Assembly: GCA_022013235.1 (NCBI GenBank)
Contig: JAKLQR010000344.1
Span: 1-12,859, forward strand
Length of the DNA: 12,859 nt
Reading direction: 5' to 3'
From: Thermodesulfovibrionales bacterium
Lineage (GTDB): Bacteria; Nitrospirota; Thermodesulfovibrionia; Thermodesulfovibrionales; SM23-35
Position numbers and translations under genes: made by a program. Shown piece after piece: positions 6,587 through 12,859 of this stretch; positions within the stretch are counted from its first letter, which is position 1, and every line of letters starts with the position of its first letter. Below the pieces are notes generated by a model that made no database searches, was not told the DNA's origin, and saw only the letters and a program-made list of their open reading frames with translations.

Positions 6587-6730
6587 GAGTCTGTGTATAA
6601 ACTCAGGGTTTGTCATCCTCCGGCTTGACCGGGGGATCCAGTCCCGAAAGCTTTCGGGATGAAAATACTGGATTCCCGCCTTCGCGAGAATGACGAATTT
6701 TTATCGGAATCGTACTTTATCCGCAGACTC
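6587..6730. mobile_element. MITE-like element, 144 bp, with 15-bp TIRs and TAAATA repeat at both ends
   Basis: TIRs GAGTCTGTGTATAAA (6587-6601) and the complement of GAGTCTGCGGATAAA (6716-6730) agree at 13 of 15 positions. TAAATA flanks it on both sides (6581-6586 and 6731-6736), either a 6-bp target duplication or a TA duplication in AT-rich DNA. Nested inside (6613-6694) is an imperfect long inverted repeat beginning GTCATCCTCC and ending CGAGAATGAC, with a perfect 18-bp palindrome TCCCGAAAGCTTTCGGGA (6643-6660) at its centre. There is no coding capacity. It lies 75 bp before the hydrogenase start codon, in the 370-bp gap between divergent namZ and hydB. Confidence 0.75.
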
Positions 6731-6804
6731 TAAATAGTAATTCTGCAGATCGATACACTATGATTTTTTGCTGTGAACGAGTTTAGATTATTGAAGAGGG
6801 TGCT

Positions 6805-7872
6805 ATGGAAGACACGCATTATGTAGTCCTGAAAAAGGAGAACTTTGATCAGTTTATCTCGACTCTTGCCCAAAAGCAGAAACTGGTGGCCCCGGTCCCG
6901 AAAGGGTTTAAAAGCTTCGCGTTTGAGCCGGTAGATTCAGCCGGTCAGGTAGCACTTAAGTATATCCCGACGGTCCTGCCGCTGAAGAAGTATTTTATGC
7001 CCCAGCGCGAAACACTTCTTGAATACCGTGCAGGCAAGGTTATGAAGGCGGAAGCAGTGGTTGAATATGAACCGCTTACCATCTTCGGGGCCCATACCTG
7101 CGACCTCGCGGGAATCCAGTGCCTCAATATGGTATTTTCAGAAAGGCCAAAGGACTACAATTACCTGACACGGAAGAACAAGATCACCCTGATCGGCCTG
7201 GAATGCAATGAGTACTGTGATGCATATGCAAGCTGCAACCTTGTGGATGCAAGTTTTCCAGGCGGAGGCTACGACCTCTTTTTTACCGATCTGGGTGACG
7301 ATTTCGTCGTCCATGTGAATACCAGGGCAGGAGACGAAATCGTTGCCTCGACCCGGTCTTTTGATAAGACTGAACCATTCCAACTCGACGAACTCAGAAA
7401 ACTGCGTGATGCCAAAAGAAAAATATTCGTCAACGAAGTTCCTATAGAGACAAAGCATATCCCGGAACTGTTCGACCGGTCTTTCAGGGCGCGTGCCTGG
7501 AAAGACCTTGAAGCACGGTGCCTCGCCTGCGGCAACTGCACAAACGTGTGCCCGACCTGCTACTGCTTCGATATAAGGGATGAGCTTGACCTGACCCTCA
7601 AAAATGGTATCAGGTACCGTGTCTGGGATTCCTGTCAGCTTGAGCCCTTTGCGAAGGTGGCCGGCGGGTTTAATTTCAGGAAAGAACGTTCGGTGCGGCA
7701 GCGGCACAGATATTACCGGAAATTCCGCTACCCCATGGAACGGTTCGCACGGTACTTCTGCACAGGCTGCGGCAGGTGCACCCGCACCTGTATGGCGGAC
7801 ATTAATCTCAAGGAGACACTCAATGAACTCCTGAAAGAGAGCGAGGACAGAGTATGGAAAAGATGGTTATAA
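6805..7872 (+). CDS. hydB: Group 3b [NiFe]-hydrogenase (sulfhydrogenase) beta subunit, 4Fe-4S electron-transfer protein
   Basis: A 355-residue iron-sulfur subunit homologous to the beta subunit of archaeal sulfhydrogenases and to AsrA of anaerobic sulfite reductase. Two ferredoxin-type Cys clusters are visible: CLACGNCTNVCPTCYC (Cys239, 242, 245, 249) and CTGCGRCTRTC (Cys319, 322, 325, 329), giving two [4Fe-4S] centres that would pass electrons between the catalytic dimer and the flavin subunit. Extra cysteines in the first half (in THTCDLAGIQC and ECNEYCDAYASC) are also typical of the family. RBS GAGGG lies 5 nt before the ATG. It is the first gene of a tight operon and overlaps the next gene by 19 nt. 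There are no membrane segments, so it is cytoplasmic. Confidence 0.9.
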   Translation: MEDTHYVVLKKENFDQFISTLAQKQKLVAPVPKGFKSFAFEPVDSAGQVALKYIPTVLPLKKYFMPQRETLLEYRAGKVMKAEAVVEYEPLTIFGAHTCDLAGIQCLNMVFSERPKDYNYLTRKNKITLIGLECNEYCDAYASCNLVDASFPGGGYDLFFTDLGDDFVVHVNTRAGDEIVASTRSFDKTEPFQLDELRKLRDAKRKIFVNEVPIETKHIPELFDRSFRARAWKDLEARCLACGNCTNVCPTCYCFDIRDELDLTLKNGIRYRVWDSCQLEPFAKVAGGFNFRKERSVRQRHRYYRKFRYPMERFARYFCTGCGRCTRTCMADINLKETLNELLKESEDRVWKRWL

Positions 7873-8690
7873 AAGATTCAGGCTATAAACTGGAGAAGGC
7901 GAAAATCCTCAGGACGAAGCAGCTTACGGACAAGGAGAAATTTTTCGAGATAGCTCTCGGGAACGGGCAGCCGCTTGACCATGAACCGGGACAGTTCATC
8001 ATGATCTCCCTCCTCGGAATAGGCGAAGTGCCGATATCTGTCGCTTCTTCTCCCTCGGGCCGCGACTCGTTCGATGTCTGTGTCAGGGCTGTCGGAAAGG
8101 TGACCAACGCCCTTCATAAGCTTAAAGCAGGAGACGAGATCGGCATCCGGGGACCCTACGGGAAAGGATTCCCCACAAGGGAACTGCAAGGGAATGACCT
8201 GCTGATCATCGCGGGGGGCCTTGGTCTGGCGCCGTTGCGGTCGTTGATCCACTATGTCCTGGATAACCGCCGCGATTTCGGGAAGGTGCATATCCTGCTC
8301 GGATGCAAACAGCCGAAGGAACTCCTGTTCGGCGATGAACTCGAAGAATGGAACCAGCGTGCCGACCTCTACTATGCATGCACCGTTGACCGGGCCGATC
8401 CCGACTGGGCCGGAAACGTAGGACTTATTACGACCCTGATCCCCGGCGTCGATATAGAACCTGCGAGGACTTTTGCCGCAGTGGTAGGCCCGCCTGTAAT
8501 GTATAATTTTGTCATCAAAGAGCTTTTATCAAAGGGGATTCCTGAACGACAGATCCTTCTTTCGTTCGAAAGAAATATGAAGTGCGGGAACGGGAAATGC
8601 GGCCGCTGCCAGATACAGAACCTCTACTGCTGTCAGGACGGACCCGTCTTCCACTATGAAAAAATAAAAAACTTGAGTGAGGCAATGTAA
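7854..8690 (+). CDS. hydG: Group 3b [NiFe]-hydrogenase gamma subunit, FAD/NAD(P)-binding with [2Fe-2S] motif
   Basis: A 278-residue flavoprotein of the ferredoxin-NADP-reductase fold, related to AsrB and PyrK. The FAD part has PGQFIMIS and VPISVASSP (residues about 43-64), then VGKVTNAL and GPYGKGFP; the nucleotide-binding part has IIAGGLGLAPLRSLI (about 117-131). Near the C-terminus Cys244, Cys249 and Cys252 (CGNGKCGRC) plus Cys259/260 make the CxxxxCxxC...C [2Fe-2S] site. It would be the subunit that exchanges electrons with NAD(P)H. It overlaps hydB by 19 nt, with GAGG just upstream; ATG 7863 is a possible alternative start. A single base separates its stop from the next ATG. The hydG name follows Pyrococcus usage and is unrelated to the radical-SAM maturase HydG. 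Confidence 0.9.
   Translation: MEKMVIKDSGYKLEKAKILRTKQLTDKEKFFEIALGNGQPLDHEPGQFIMISLLGIGEVPISVASSPSGRDSFDVCVRAVGKVTNALHKLKAGDEIGIRGPYGKGFPTRELQGNDLLIIAGGLGLAPLRSLIHYVLDNRRDFGKVHILLGCKQPKELLFGDELEEWNQRADLYYACTVDRADPDWAGNVGLITTLIPGVDIEPARTFAAVVGPPVMYNFVIKELLSKGIPERQILLSFERNMKCGNGKCGRCQIQNLYCCQDGPVFHYEKIKNLSEAM
8675..8682 (+). promoter_or_regulatory. Ribosome-binding site that fixes the hydD start
   Basis: GAGTGAGG sits 9 nt before ATG 8692 and inside the end of hydG. A GTG at 8677 in the same frame is part of this site and is therefore unlikely to be the start. Confidence 0.6.
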
Positions 8691-8691
8691 C

Positions 8692-9432
8692 ATGAAGAAA
8701 CCGAAGGTTGCTTTTTTCGATTTTGCCTGCTGCGAGGGATGCCAGCTTCAGGTTGCCAATATGGGGGAAACTGTTCTGGACGTCCTGGGCCTGATAGAGG
8801 TCGTTGAGTGGCGTGAGGTGATGTCCGAGAAATGGGGGAAAAAAGTGGATGTAGCCATTGTCGAAGGCAGCATTACCGATCTTCACGCAGTCGAGAGGAT
8901 AAAAAAGATCCGGAAGAGGGCCGGGGCAGTGATCGCATACGGTTCCTGCGCAACGATCGGCGGGGTGAACGGGATGAAGAATAATTTCCCTCTTGAAGAT
9001 ATCAAACACTATGTGTACGGAGACAGTCACCGGTTCTTCCCGACTGAACAGACGAAGGCCGTGCATCAGGTTGTTCCGGTCGATTATTTTGTCCACGGAT
9101 GTCCGGTATATATTCCAGAGTTCGTCGCCGTGCTGAAAGCGGCCCTCCAGGGCATACCGTATTACCCGCCGGATTATCCGGTCTGTGTCGAATGCAAGCT
9201 GAACGAAAACGTCTGCATGTACGACCGTGGGGTAAGCTGTCTCGGTCCTGTAACACGGGCCGGATGCAACTCCTGGTGCATCAACAACGGCAACATCTGC
9301 TACGGCTGCCGGGGCATGGTGAGCAACCCGAATGAGAAGGGCGCGAAGGACGTGATCGCGAAATATAAGATACCCATGGAATTGGTCCTGAACAAGATGA
9401 ATATGTATAACAAATGCAGGGAGCTTGACTGA
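8692..9432 (+). CDS. hydD: Group 3b [NiFe]-hydrogenase small (delta) subunit
   Basis: A 246-residue small subunit without the Tat signal found in membrane-bound uptake hydrogenases, so cytoplasmic. The proximal [4Fe-4S] ligands are seen in CCEGC (Cys14, Cys17), GSC (Cys86) and HGCP (Cys137). A Cys-rich C-terminal part (Cys165, 168, 175, 183, 192, 196, 203, 206, including GPVTRAGCNSWC and CYGCRG) can ligate two further [4Fe-4S] clusters, giving the usual three-cluster chain. The start is placed at ATG 8692 by the upstream RBS. Its TGA stop is followed after one base by the large-subunit ATG, so the two catalytic subunits are probably translationally coupled. Confidence 0.92.
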   Translation: MKKPKVAFFDFACCEGCQLQVANMGETVLDVLGLIEVVEWREVMSEKWGKKVDVAIVEGSITDLHAVERIKKIRKRAGAVIAYGSCATIGGVNGMKNNFPLEDIKHYVYGDSHRFFPTEQTKAVHQVVPVDYFVHGCPVYIPEFVAVLKAALQGIPYYPPDYPVCVECKLNENVCMYDRGVSCLGPVTRAGCNSWCINNGNICYGCRGMVSNPNEKGAKDVIAKYKIPMELVLNKMNMYNKCRELD

Positions 9433-9433
9433 C

Positions 9434-10762
9434 ATGAGCAAGAGGAATGTAAAGATAAACGTCGAATATCTCACGAGGGTTGAAGGGCACGGGAATATTG
9501 TCATCAATGTAAAAAACGGAAAACTGGAGACCTGCCGCCTCGATATTGTTGAATCGCCGCGCTTCTTCGAGGGGATGCTCCGGGGCCGGTCCGTATTCGA
9601 AGCACAGCATATTACGAGCAGGATCTGCGGCATCTGCGCCTGCGGACACACCCTGGCCTCGATACAGGCGGCAGAAGACGCCCTCGGAATAACGCCCTCT
9701 GCACAGACGATTCAACTGAGGAAGCTCCTGCTGCATTATGAAACCCTTGACAGTCACCTCCTCCATATCTATCTTCTCGTTGCACCCGACCTTCTGGGTG
9801 TAAAGAGTTTTGTGCCGCTTATCAGTACGCACAACGAAGTCGTACGCCGTGCTTTACGGATGAAAAAGACCTGCAACGACGTCTGTGATGTTCTTGTTGG
9901 ACGCCATGTGCATCCGATCTCCGCAATCGTGGGCGGGTTTACCAAGCTTCCGCGACCAAAGGACCTTGAGGCCATGCACACAATGCTCAAGGGCATGCGG
10001 CCCGACATGGACGCAACGGTCGAGCTCGCATTGAAACTCAAATTTCCTGATTTCGAGAGGGACACGGAATACGTTGCTCTCGTGAGCGATGACAATGAAT
10101 ATCCGATGCTCATGGGATACCTCGGTTCAACCGACGGGGTCAGGATGGACAAGAAGGATTACCGGAAAATGACGAACGAATTTGTAGTTCCCCACTCCTC
10201 GGCGAAGCATGCGAAACTGAGCAGGGACTCCTACGCTGTCGGAGCGCTCGCGCGGTTCAACCTGAACTCGGAAAAGCTCCTCCCGAAGGCAAAGGAAGTC
10301 GCTGCTGCGGTCGGATTGAAACCGAAATGCATCAACCCGTTCCTGAACACAGCCGCACAGCTTGTGGAGTGTGTGCATTGTCTGGAAGACGCGATTGCGA
10401 TCGTGGAAAATCTTATGAGTACTCCGCTGAATTATAATGAGGAGATTGTGGTCGGGCTGAATGAACAGGGGAAAATACCGGTAAGGGCAGGGACAGGGGT
10501 CGGAGCAGTCGAGGTCCCGAGGGGAATTCTATTCCATAATTATATAACCGATCAGAACGGGACCCTCACCGGGGCGAACTGTGTTATCCCGACGAACCAG
10601 AACACCGGGAATATCGAGTACGATCTGATGAAGCTTATTCCGGAAATACTGGACAAGACAGACGAAGAAGTTACCCTTGCCGCAGAAATGCTTGTCAGGT
10701 CATATGACCCGTGCATCTCCTGCTCCGCGCATCTTATTGATATACGGTTCAAGGACAGATAG
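9434..10762 (+). CDS. hydA: Group 3b [NiFe]-hydrogenase large (alpha) subunit, Ni-Fe site
   Basis: A 442-residue catalytic subunit. The L1 motif RICGICACGH (residues 63-72; Cys65, Cys68) and the L2 motif DPCISCSAH (425-433; Cys427, Cys430) provide the four Ni/Fe-ligating cysteines, preceded by the family's EGHGNI and ESPRFFEGMLRGR. Nine residues (LIDIRFKDR) follow His433; in related enzymes a protease removes the tail after this His once nickel is inserted, and that is likely here. The ATG at 9434 is preferred over an in-frame TTG at 9425 because GGGAG lies 10 nt before the ATG. No maturation protease or hyp genes are in the window, so maturation factors must be elsewhere. The set of partner subunits places it in group 3b rather than the HoxFUYH (3d) or MvhADG (3c) types. 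Confidence 0.95.
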   Translation: MSKRNVKINVEYLTRVEGHGNIVINVKNGKLETCRLDIVESPRFFEGMLRGRSVFEAQHITSRICGICACGHTLASIQAAEDALGITPSAQTIQLRKLLLHYETLDSHLLHIYLLVAPDLLGVKSFVPLISTHNEVVRRALRMKKTCNDVCDVLVGRHVHPISAIVGGFTKLPRPKDLEAMHTMLKGMRPDMDATVELALKLKFPDFERDTEYVALVSDDNEYPMLMGYLGSTDGVRMDKKDYRKMTNEFVVPHSSAKHAKLSRDSYAVGALARFNLNSEKLLPKAKEVAAAVGLKPKCINPFLNTAAQLVECVHCLEDAIAIVENLMSTPLNYNEEIVVGLNEQGKIPVRAGTGVGAVEVPRGILFHNYITDQNGTLTGANCVIPTNQNTGNIEYDLMKLIPEILDKTDEEVTLAAEMLVRSYDPCISCSAHLIDIRFKDR

Positions 10763-10791
10763 GCCTAAAAGAGATTTATCTATTGACATAT

Positions 10792-10838
10792 AAGCCCATG
10801 ATTCCTGCTGTAAGCAAAGAAGGGTATCATGGGCTTTT
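10792..10838 (+). terminator. Candidate terminator after the hydrogenase operon
   Basis: A perfect 11-bp inverted repeat, AAGCCCATGAT (10792-10802) and ATCATGGGCTT (10826-10836), followed by TTTT overlapping the stem end, 29 bp after the hydA stop. The 23-nt loop is long for an intrinsic terminator. From here to 11016 I see no gene. Confidence 0.45.
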
Positions 10839-11016
10839 GATTGTAGTAATTTACCCAGGGCATTGTCAGTTCAGATCAATCTCCTTACGCGGTGCCTCTG
10901 TCATCAGGAGGGGTGATCCTCTGGCAAGGGGTGTTTGTGACACCTACTATGACGCATATTTCGTATATAACGTTAGATGATTATTATCGATCAAAACAAA
11001 CGCTTGTCCCGACTCT

Positions 11017-11229
11017 CTAAATATGGGATGTGTCCCTATTTGTTTTTCCAAGCGAAAACCTGCTCAAGTCCTTCTTCGTAATATTTACCGGGAAATGCGA
11101 GGCGAGTTCTATCTTGGCTATCTGAATCGCGAGATCTAAGTATATGCGTAAGGTTTCCTCGACGAATTGGCATCGTTCCAACGCGCGGTGAACCGCTTTA
11201 CGGTATTCGGTCTGTCCACTCCTGGCCAT
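11017..11229 (-). CDS. HEPN-like small protein, probably 3'-truncated
   Basis: A 70-residue helical, charged protein. The central part (YRKAVHRALERCQFVEETLRIYLDLAIQIAKIEL, then DLSRFSLGK) resembles the N-terminal helices of HEPN/Abi-like proteins, but I recognise only a general likeness and assign no function. ATG 11229 follows AAGGAG at 13 nt. It begins 29 bp after the stop of the upstream two-TM gene, so both are probably co-transcribed. The last eight residues (NRDTSHI and neighbours) and the stop codon are encoded by the REP-like palindrome at 11019-11041, so the original C-terminus was probably lost when that repeat arrived. The truncation is inference from the overlap. Confidence 0.5.
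   Translation of the reverse strand: MARSGQTEYRKAVHRALERCQFVEETLRIYLDLAIQIAKIELASHFPVNITKKDLSRFSLGKTNRDTSHI
11019..11041. repeat. REP-like palindrome at the end of the HEPN-like gene
   Basis: A 23-bp imperfect palindrome with AAATAtGGGA on the left and TCCCTATTT on the right. It resembles the AAATAGGGAC...-type sequences that accompany REP-associated tyrosine transposases. It forms the 3' end of the open frame on the minus strand. Confidence 0.5.
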
Positions 11230-11258
11230 AGGTATATCTTTTCTCCTTAGGCACAACG

Positions 11259-12278
11259 TCAGCCCTCAGGCGTTTCGGAAGCCGATTCCAGGGATTTGTT
11301 CGAAAAATCCAATTCCGAGATTGTTTTCTCAATTTTCTCTGGATCTATAATCAGAAGATGAATTCGCTTCTTCAATTCCGGAGAAACTACTTTTATGCAC
11401 CCCATATAGACATCGACGAGCCTGTCTTCTGTAGAGAAGAGAATCATATAGGCCTCATGAACATGCGACTCATAGAGTTCAGCCAATGCCCCTTTCACAA
11501 ACATCTGGAAACTCTCGGATTCGAATTCCGACATAAAAGTAGATGCAGCGACACGTATTCCCTGGGTATTGACGAAGATGCCGTCAAACAATTCATCGCC
11601 GGTGTTGCTTGCGTAACCATGTCCAGCCTTCTGCATCTTAAGGTCGTCACGGTTTGCAAAGGCTGACATGACACGTTGGTGGTACGTCTGGTATTCTTTC
11701 TCCCTCTGTTCTGCTTCTGCCCGCTTTTTTTGTCTCTCTTCTTCTGAAAGTTTTTGATGAAGACGGGGATCTTCTTGGCGCAAGGTCTGCATTAGTGAGT
11801 TGCGAATTTCCTTCTCGATGTCGCTAAAACTGCGTTTCCCGAGTCGCTTTTGTCCTTCGGTTGCTATTTCCGCAATACGATGCGAAATGTCTCCCACGCG
11901 ACCAGAAATAATATCTTCGATTCTTTTCTCGGTTACACCTGTTGAAGACTCAATCCGCTGAAGTGCATCTGTTGTCTTTTGAAAGACTTCGTTTTGCAAC
12001 CGGATACTCTCGTCACTTCTTTGAATCATGGACTGTTCTGAGAACTTCCCGAGCATGATAGCGGCAACGGCGAGGACAATGGACGCGCCTGCAAGAAGAA
12101 TTGATATCACGAATCCCAGCAACGCTGGGGTGGAGAAAGTGAGGGCATGATTTCCAAGAGTATTCTGCAGAAGGCCAAAAGAAGCGAACCCAAGTAGAAA
12201 TGATATGATCAGAAGGCCAATCTGTCTGAATGAAATCATCAAGGGAGATCGGTTCAGCATTGAATCCTTCCTTTCCAT
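11259..12278 (-). CDS. Two-TM membrane protein with coiled coil and unassigned cytoplasmic domain
   Basis: A 339-residue protein of unknown function. Two hydrophobic segments lie at residues about 16-36 (IGLLIISFLLGFASFGLL) and 48-75 (LLGFVISILLAGASIVLAVAAIML). A long charged region rich in heptad-like patterns follows (about 85-215, including LSEEERQKKRAEAEQREKEY), probably a coiled coil. The C-terminal 120 residues (DELFDGIFVNTQGIRVAAST, VKGALAELYESHVHEAYMILFS, KKRIHLLIIDPEKI) look like a folded alpha/beta domain that I cannot assign. AAAGGAG lies 6 nt before the ATG, and a promoter with consensus hexamers sits 57-83 nt upstream. Followed by a small HEPN-like gene in the same direction. An accessory, perhaps defence-related, membrane sensor is possible but unproven. 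Confidence 0.75.
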   Translation of the reverse strand: MERKDSMLNRSPLMISFRQIGLLIISFLLGFASFGLLQNTLGNHALTFSTPALLGFVISILLAGASIVLAVAAIMLGKFSEQSMIQRSDESIRLQNEVFQKTTDALQRIESSTGVTEKRIEDIISGRVGDISHRIAEIATEGQKRLGKRSFSDIEKEIRNSLMQTLRQEDPRLHQKLSEEERQKKRAEAEQREKEYQTYHQRVMSAFANRDDLKMQKAGHGYASNTGDELFDGIFVNTQGIRVAASTFMSEFESESFQMFVKGALAELYESHVHEAYMILFSTEDRLVDVYMGCIKVVSPELKKRIHLLIIDPEKIEKTISELDFSNKSLESASETPEG

Positions 12279-12334
12279 TTTGTTCTCCTTTTTCGAACAT
12301 TTATTTTTGAGCGTATACTATATTTGCTTAAAAG

Positions 12335-12361
12335 ATTATAATTTCTAAGGTTGATTGTCAA
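12335..12361 (-). promoter_or_regulatory. Promoter for the two-TM gene
   Basis: The minus strand has perfect consensus hexamers TTGACA (12361-12356) and TATAAT (12340-12335) with a 15-bp spacer, shorter than the optimal 17. It lies 57-83 nt upstream of ATG 12278. Confidence 0.55.
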
Positions 12362-12398
12362 TGAATTTTGCCGGAAAACAGCGGATAGGAGGCTGGTA

Positions 12399-12437
12399 AT
12401 TCTATATAATATTGTTATTTTAAACATTATATAGAAT
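12399..12437. repeat. Perfect 12-bp inverted repeat upstream of the two-TM gene
   Basis: ATTCTATATAAT (12399-12410) and ATTATATAGAAT (12426-12437) are exact reverse complements around a 15-bp spacer. No T-run follows on either strand, so it is not a typical terminator. It sits about 38 bp upstream of the -35 and could be an operator, or the ends of a tiny element. The rest of 12438-12527 shows nothing. Confidence 0.5.
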
Positions 12438-12527
12438 ACGCATATTTATACAAACCAATATTCTTGTTGGATTTTTTTGCGGATTGCCGGTTCAATTATA
12501 TACCTTTCAGTTTCAGCTTACAGATGC

Positions 12528-12577
12528 GAGGAGAAACAAAGGGGTCTGCCCTGAGGAGAAACAAAGGGGTCTGCCCT
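12528..12577. repeat. Perfect tandem duplication of a 25-bp unit
   Basis: Two adjacent identical copies (12528-12552 and 12553-12577) of a unit starting GAGGAGAAACAAAGG and ending TCTGCCCT. The AAACAAAGGGG part resembles REP-type sequence found next to IS200-like transposases, and a remnant of such a gene begins just downstream. Confidence 0.75.
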
Positions 12578-12587
12578 TGAAGCTTGA

Positions 12588-12859
12588 CAAACCAACGCCG
12601 GTTCCATATGCAGATATTACAAAGTAAAGGAGATTAGAAATATAGACATATCTGAAGAACGACGTGGTAGGCTGATGTTCATATTCTTATCAAAGAAGGA
12701 GACCTCTGCATTCAATAGAGAGATAGCAGAGATGGCAGGGGGGCTGAGTCCATCGGCTGTGACGCATCAATATAAAAGGATATTGAAACGACTTAGCGAA
12801 GACAGTAGATTCTCGAAGGTATGGGAGAAAGAATCAAAATCAATAATGTCAATGATCAA
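12588..12859 (+). pseudogene. C-terminal remnant of a REP-associated (IS200-like) transposase, continues past the right edge
   Basis: After a TGA at 12585-12587 an open frame runs to the window end. It has no plausible start before the conserved part and encodes ICRYYKVKEIR, then ERRGRLMFIFLSKK and a helix-turn-helix-like REIAEMAGGLSPSAVTHQYK followed by RILKRL. This order matches the DnaA-like C-terminal domain carried by many REP-associated tyrosine transposases. The HUH/Y1 catalytic domain, which should lie upstream, is absent; a tandem repeat sits there instead. The match is from pattern memory, and a chromosomal replication-initiator-like HTH protein is the alternative. Confidence 0.5.

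Noticed and set aside
8515..9651. 378-codon minus-strand open frame, and a minus-strand frame at 9281-9832
   Set aside because: Antisense to the hydrogenase small and large subunits, which carry all metal-ligand motifs.
10783..10980. 65-codon plus-strand open frame after hydA
   Set aside because: TTG start, contains the candidate terminator hairpin and a stretch (CTCTGGCAAGGGG) that may be a degenerate type C repeat; no protein likeness.

Overview
The window looks like chromosomal DNA from an anaerobic, hydrogen-metabolising bacterium. A four-gene cytosolic [NiFe]-hydrogenase operon of the NAD(P)-linked 'sulfhydrogenase' type (group 3b), an FmdB-type zinc ribbon, a PilZ protein and a dense population of short palindromic repeats would fit Nitrospirota or Desulfobacterota-like lineages. 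That assignment is inference; no phylogenetic marker gene is present.

Layout. On the minus strand, from 6434 down to 1: a DUF1343/NamZ-type exo-N-acetylmuramidase (5256-6434); about 480 bp of intergenic DNA made almost entirely of repeats; a 684-residue fusion of a sugar-1-phosphate nucleotidyltransferase, a left-handed beta-helix-like linker and an AmgK-like sugar kinase (2717-4771); tRNA-Pro(CGG) (2566-2642); a PilZ-domain protein (1925-2257); a 55-residue FmdB-type zinc-ribbon protein (1672-1839); and a lipoprotein of the alpha/beta-hydrolase (lipase) type that runs off the left edge (1-1402). On the plus strand lies the compact hydrogenase operon beta-gamma-delta-alpha (6805-10762), followed by a candidate terminator. 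Beyond it, on the minus strand, are a two-TM coiled-coil membrane protein (11259-12278) and a 70-residue HEPN-like fragment (11017-11229). The right edge carries a plus-strand C-terminal remnant of what looks like a REP-associated (IS200-like) transposase.

How the genes fit together. NamZ-type enzymes release N-acetylmuramic acid (MurNAc), AmgK-type kinases phosphorylate it at the anomeric position, and MurU-type nucleotidyltransferases convert MurNAc-1-P to UDP-MurNAc. The two minus-strand genes could therefore form a complete peptidoglycan-sugar salvage route with the last two steps in one polypeptide. The hydrogenase is a heterotetramer: large and small catalytic subunits plus the ferredoxin-like and FAD/[2Fe-2S] subunits that pass electrons to or from NAD(P).

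Most distinctive signal. The same three GC-rich repeat types (called A, B and C here) occur in the intergenic region 4820-4968 and, in the same orientation and with A and B in the same order, inside the kinase/nucleotidyltransferase gene. There they are translated in frame and add about 46 and 18 residues. Two short nested MITE-like elements (4992-5123 and 6587-6730), both flanked by TA, each carry an internal palindromic repeat. The second sits in the leader of the hydrogenase operon.
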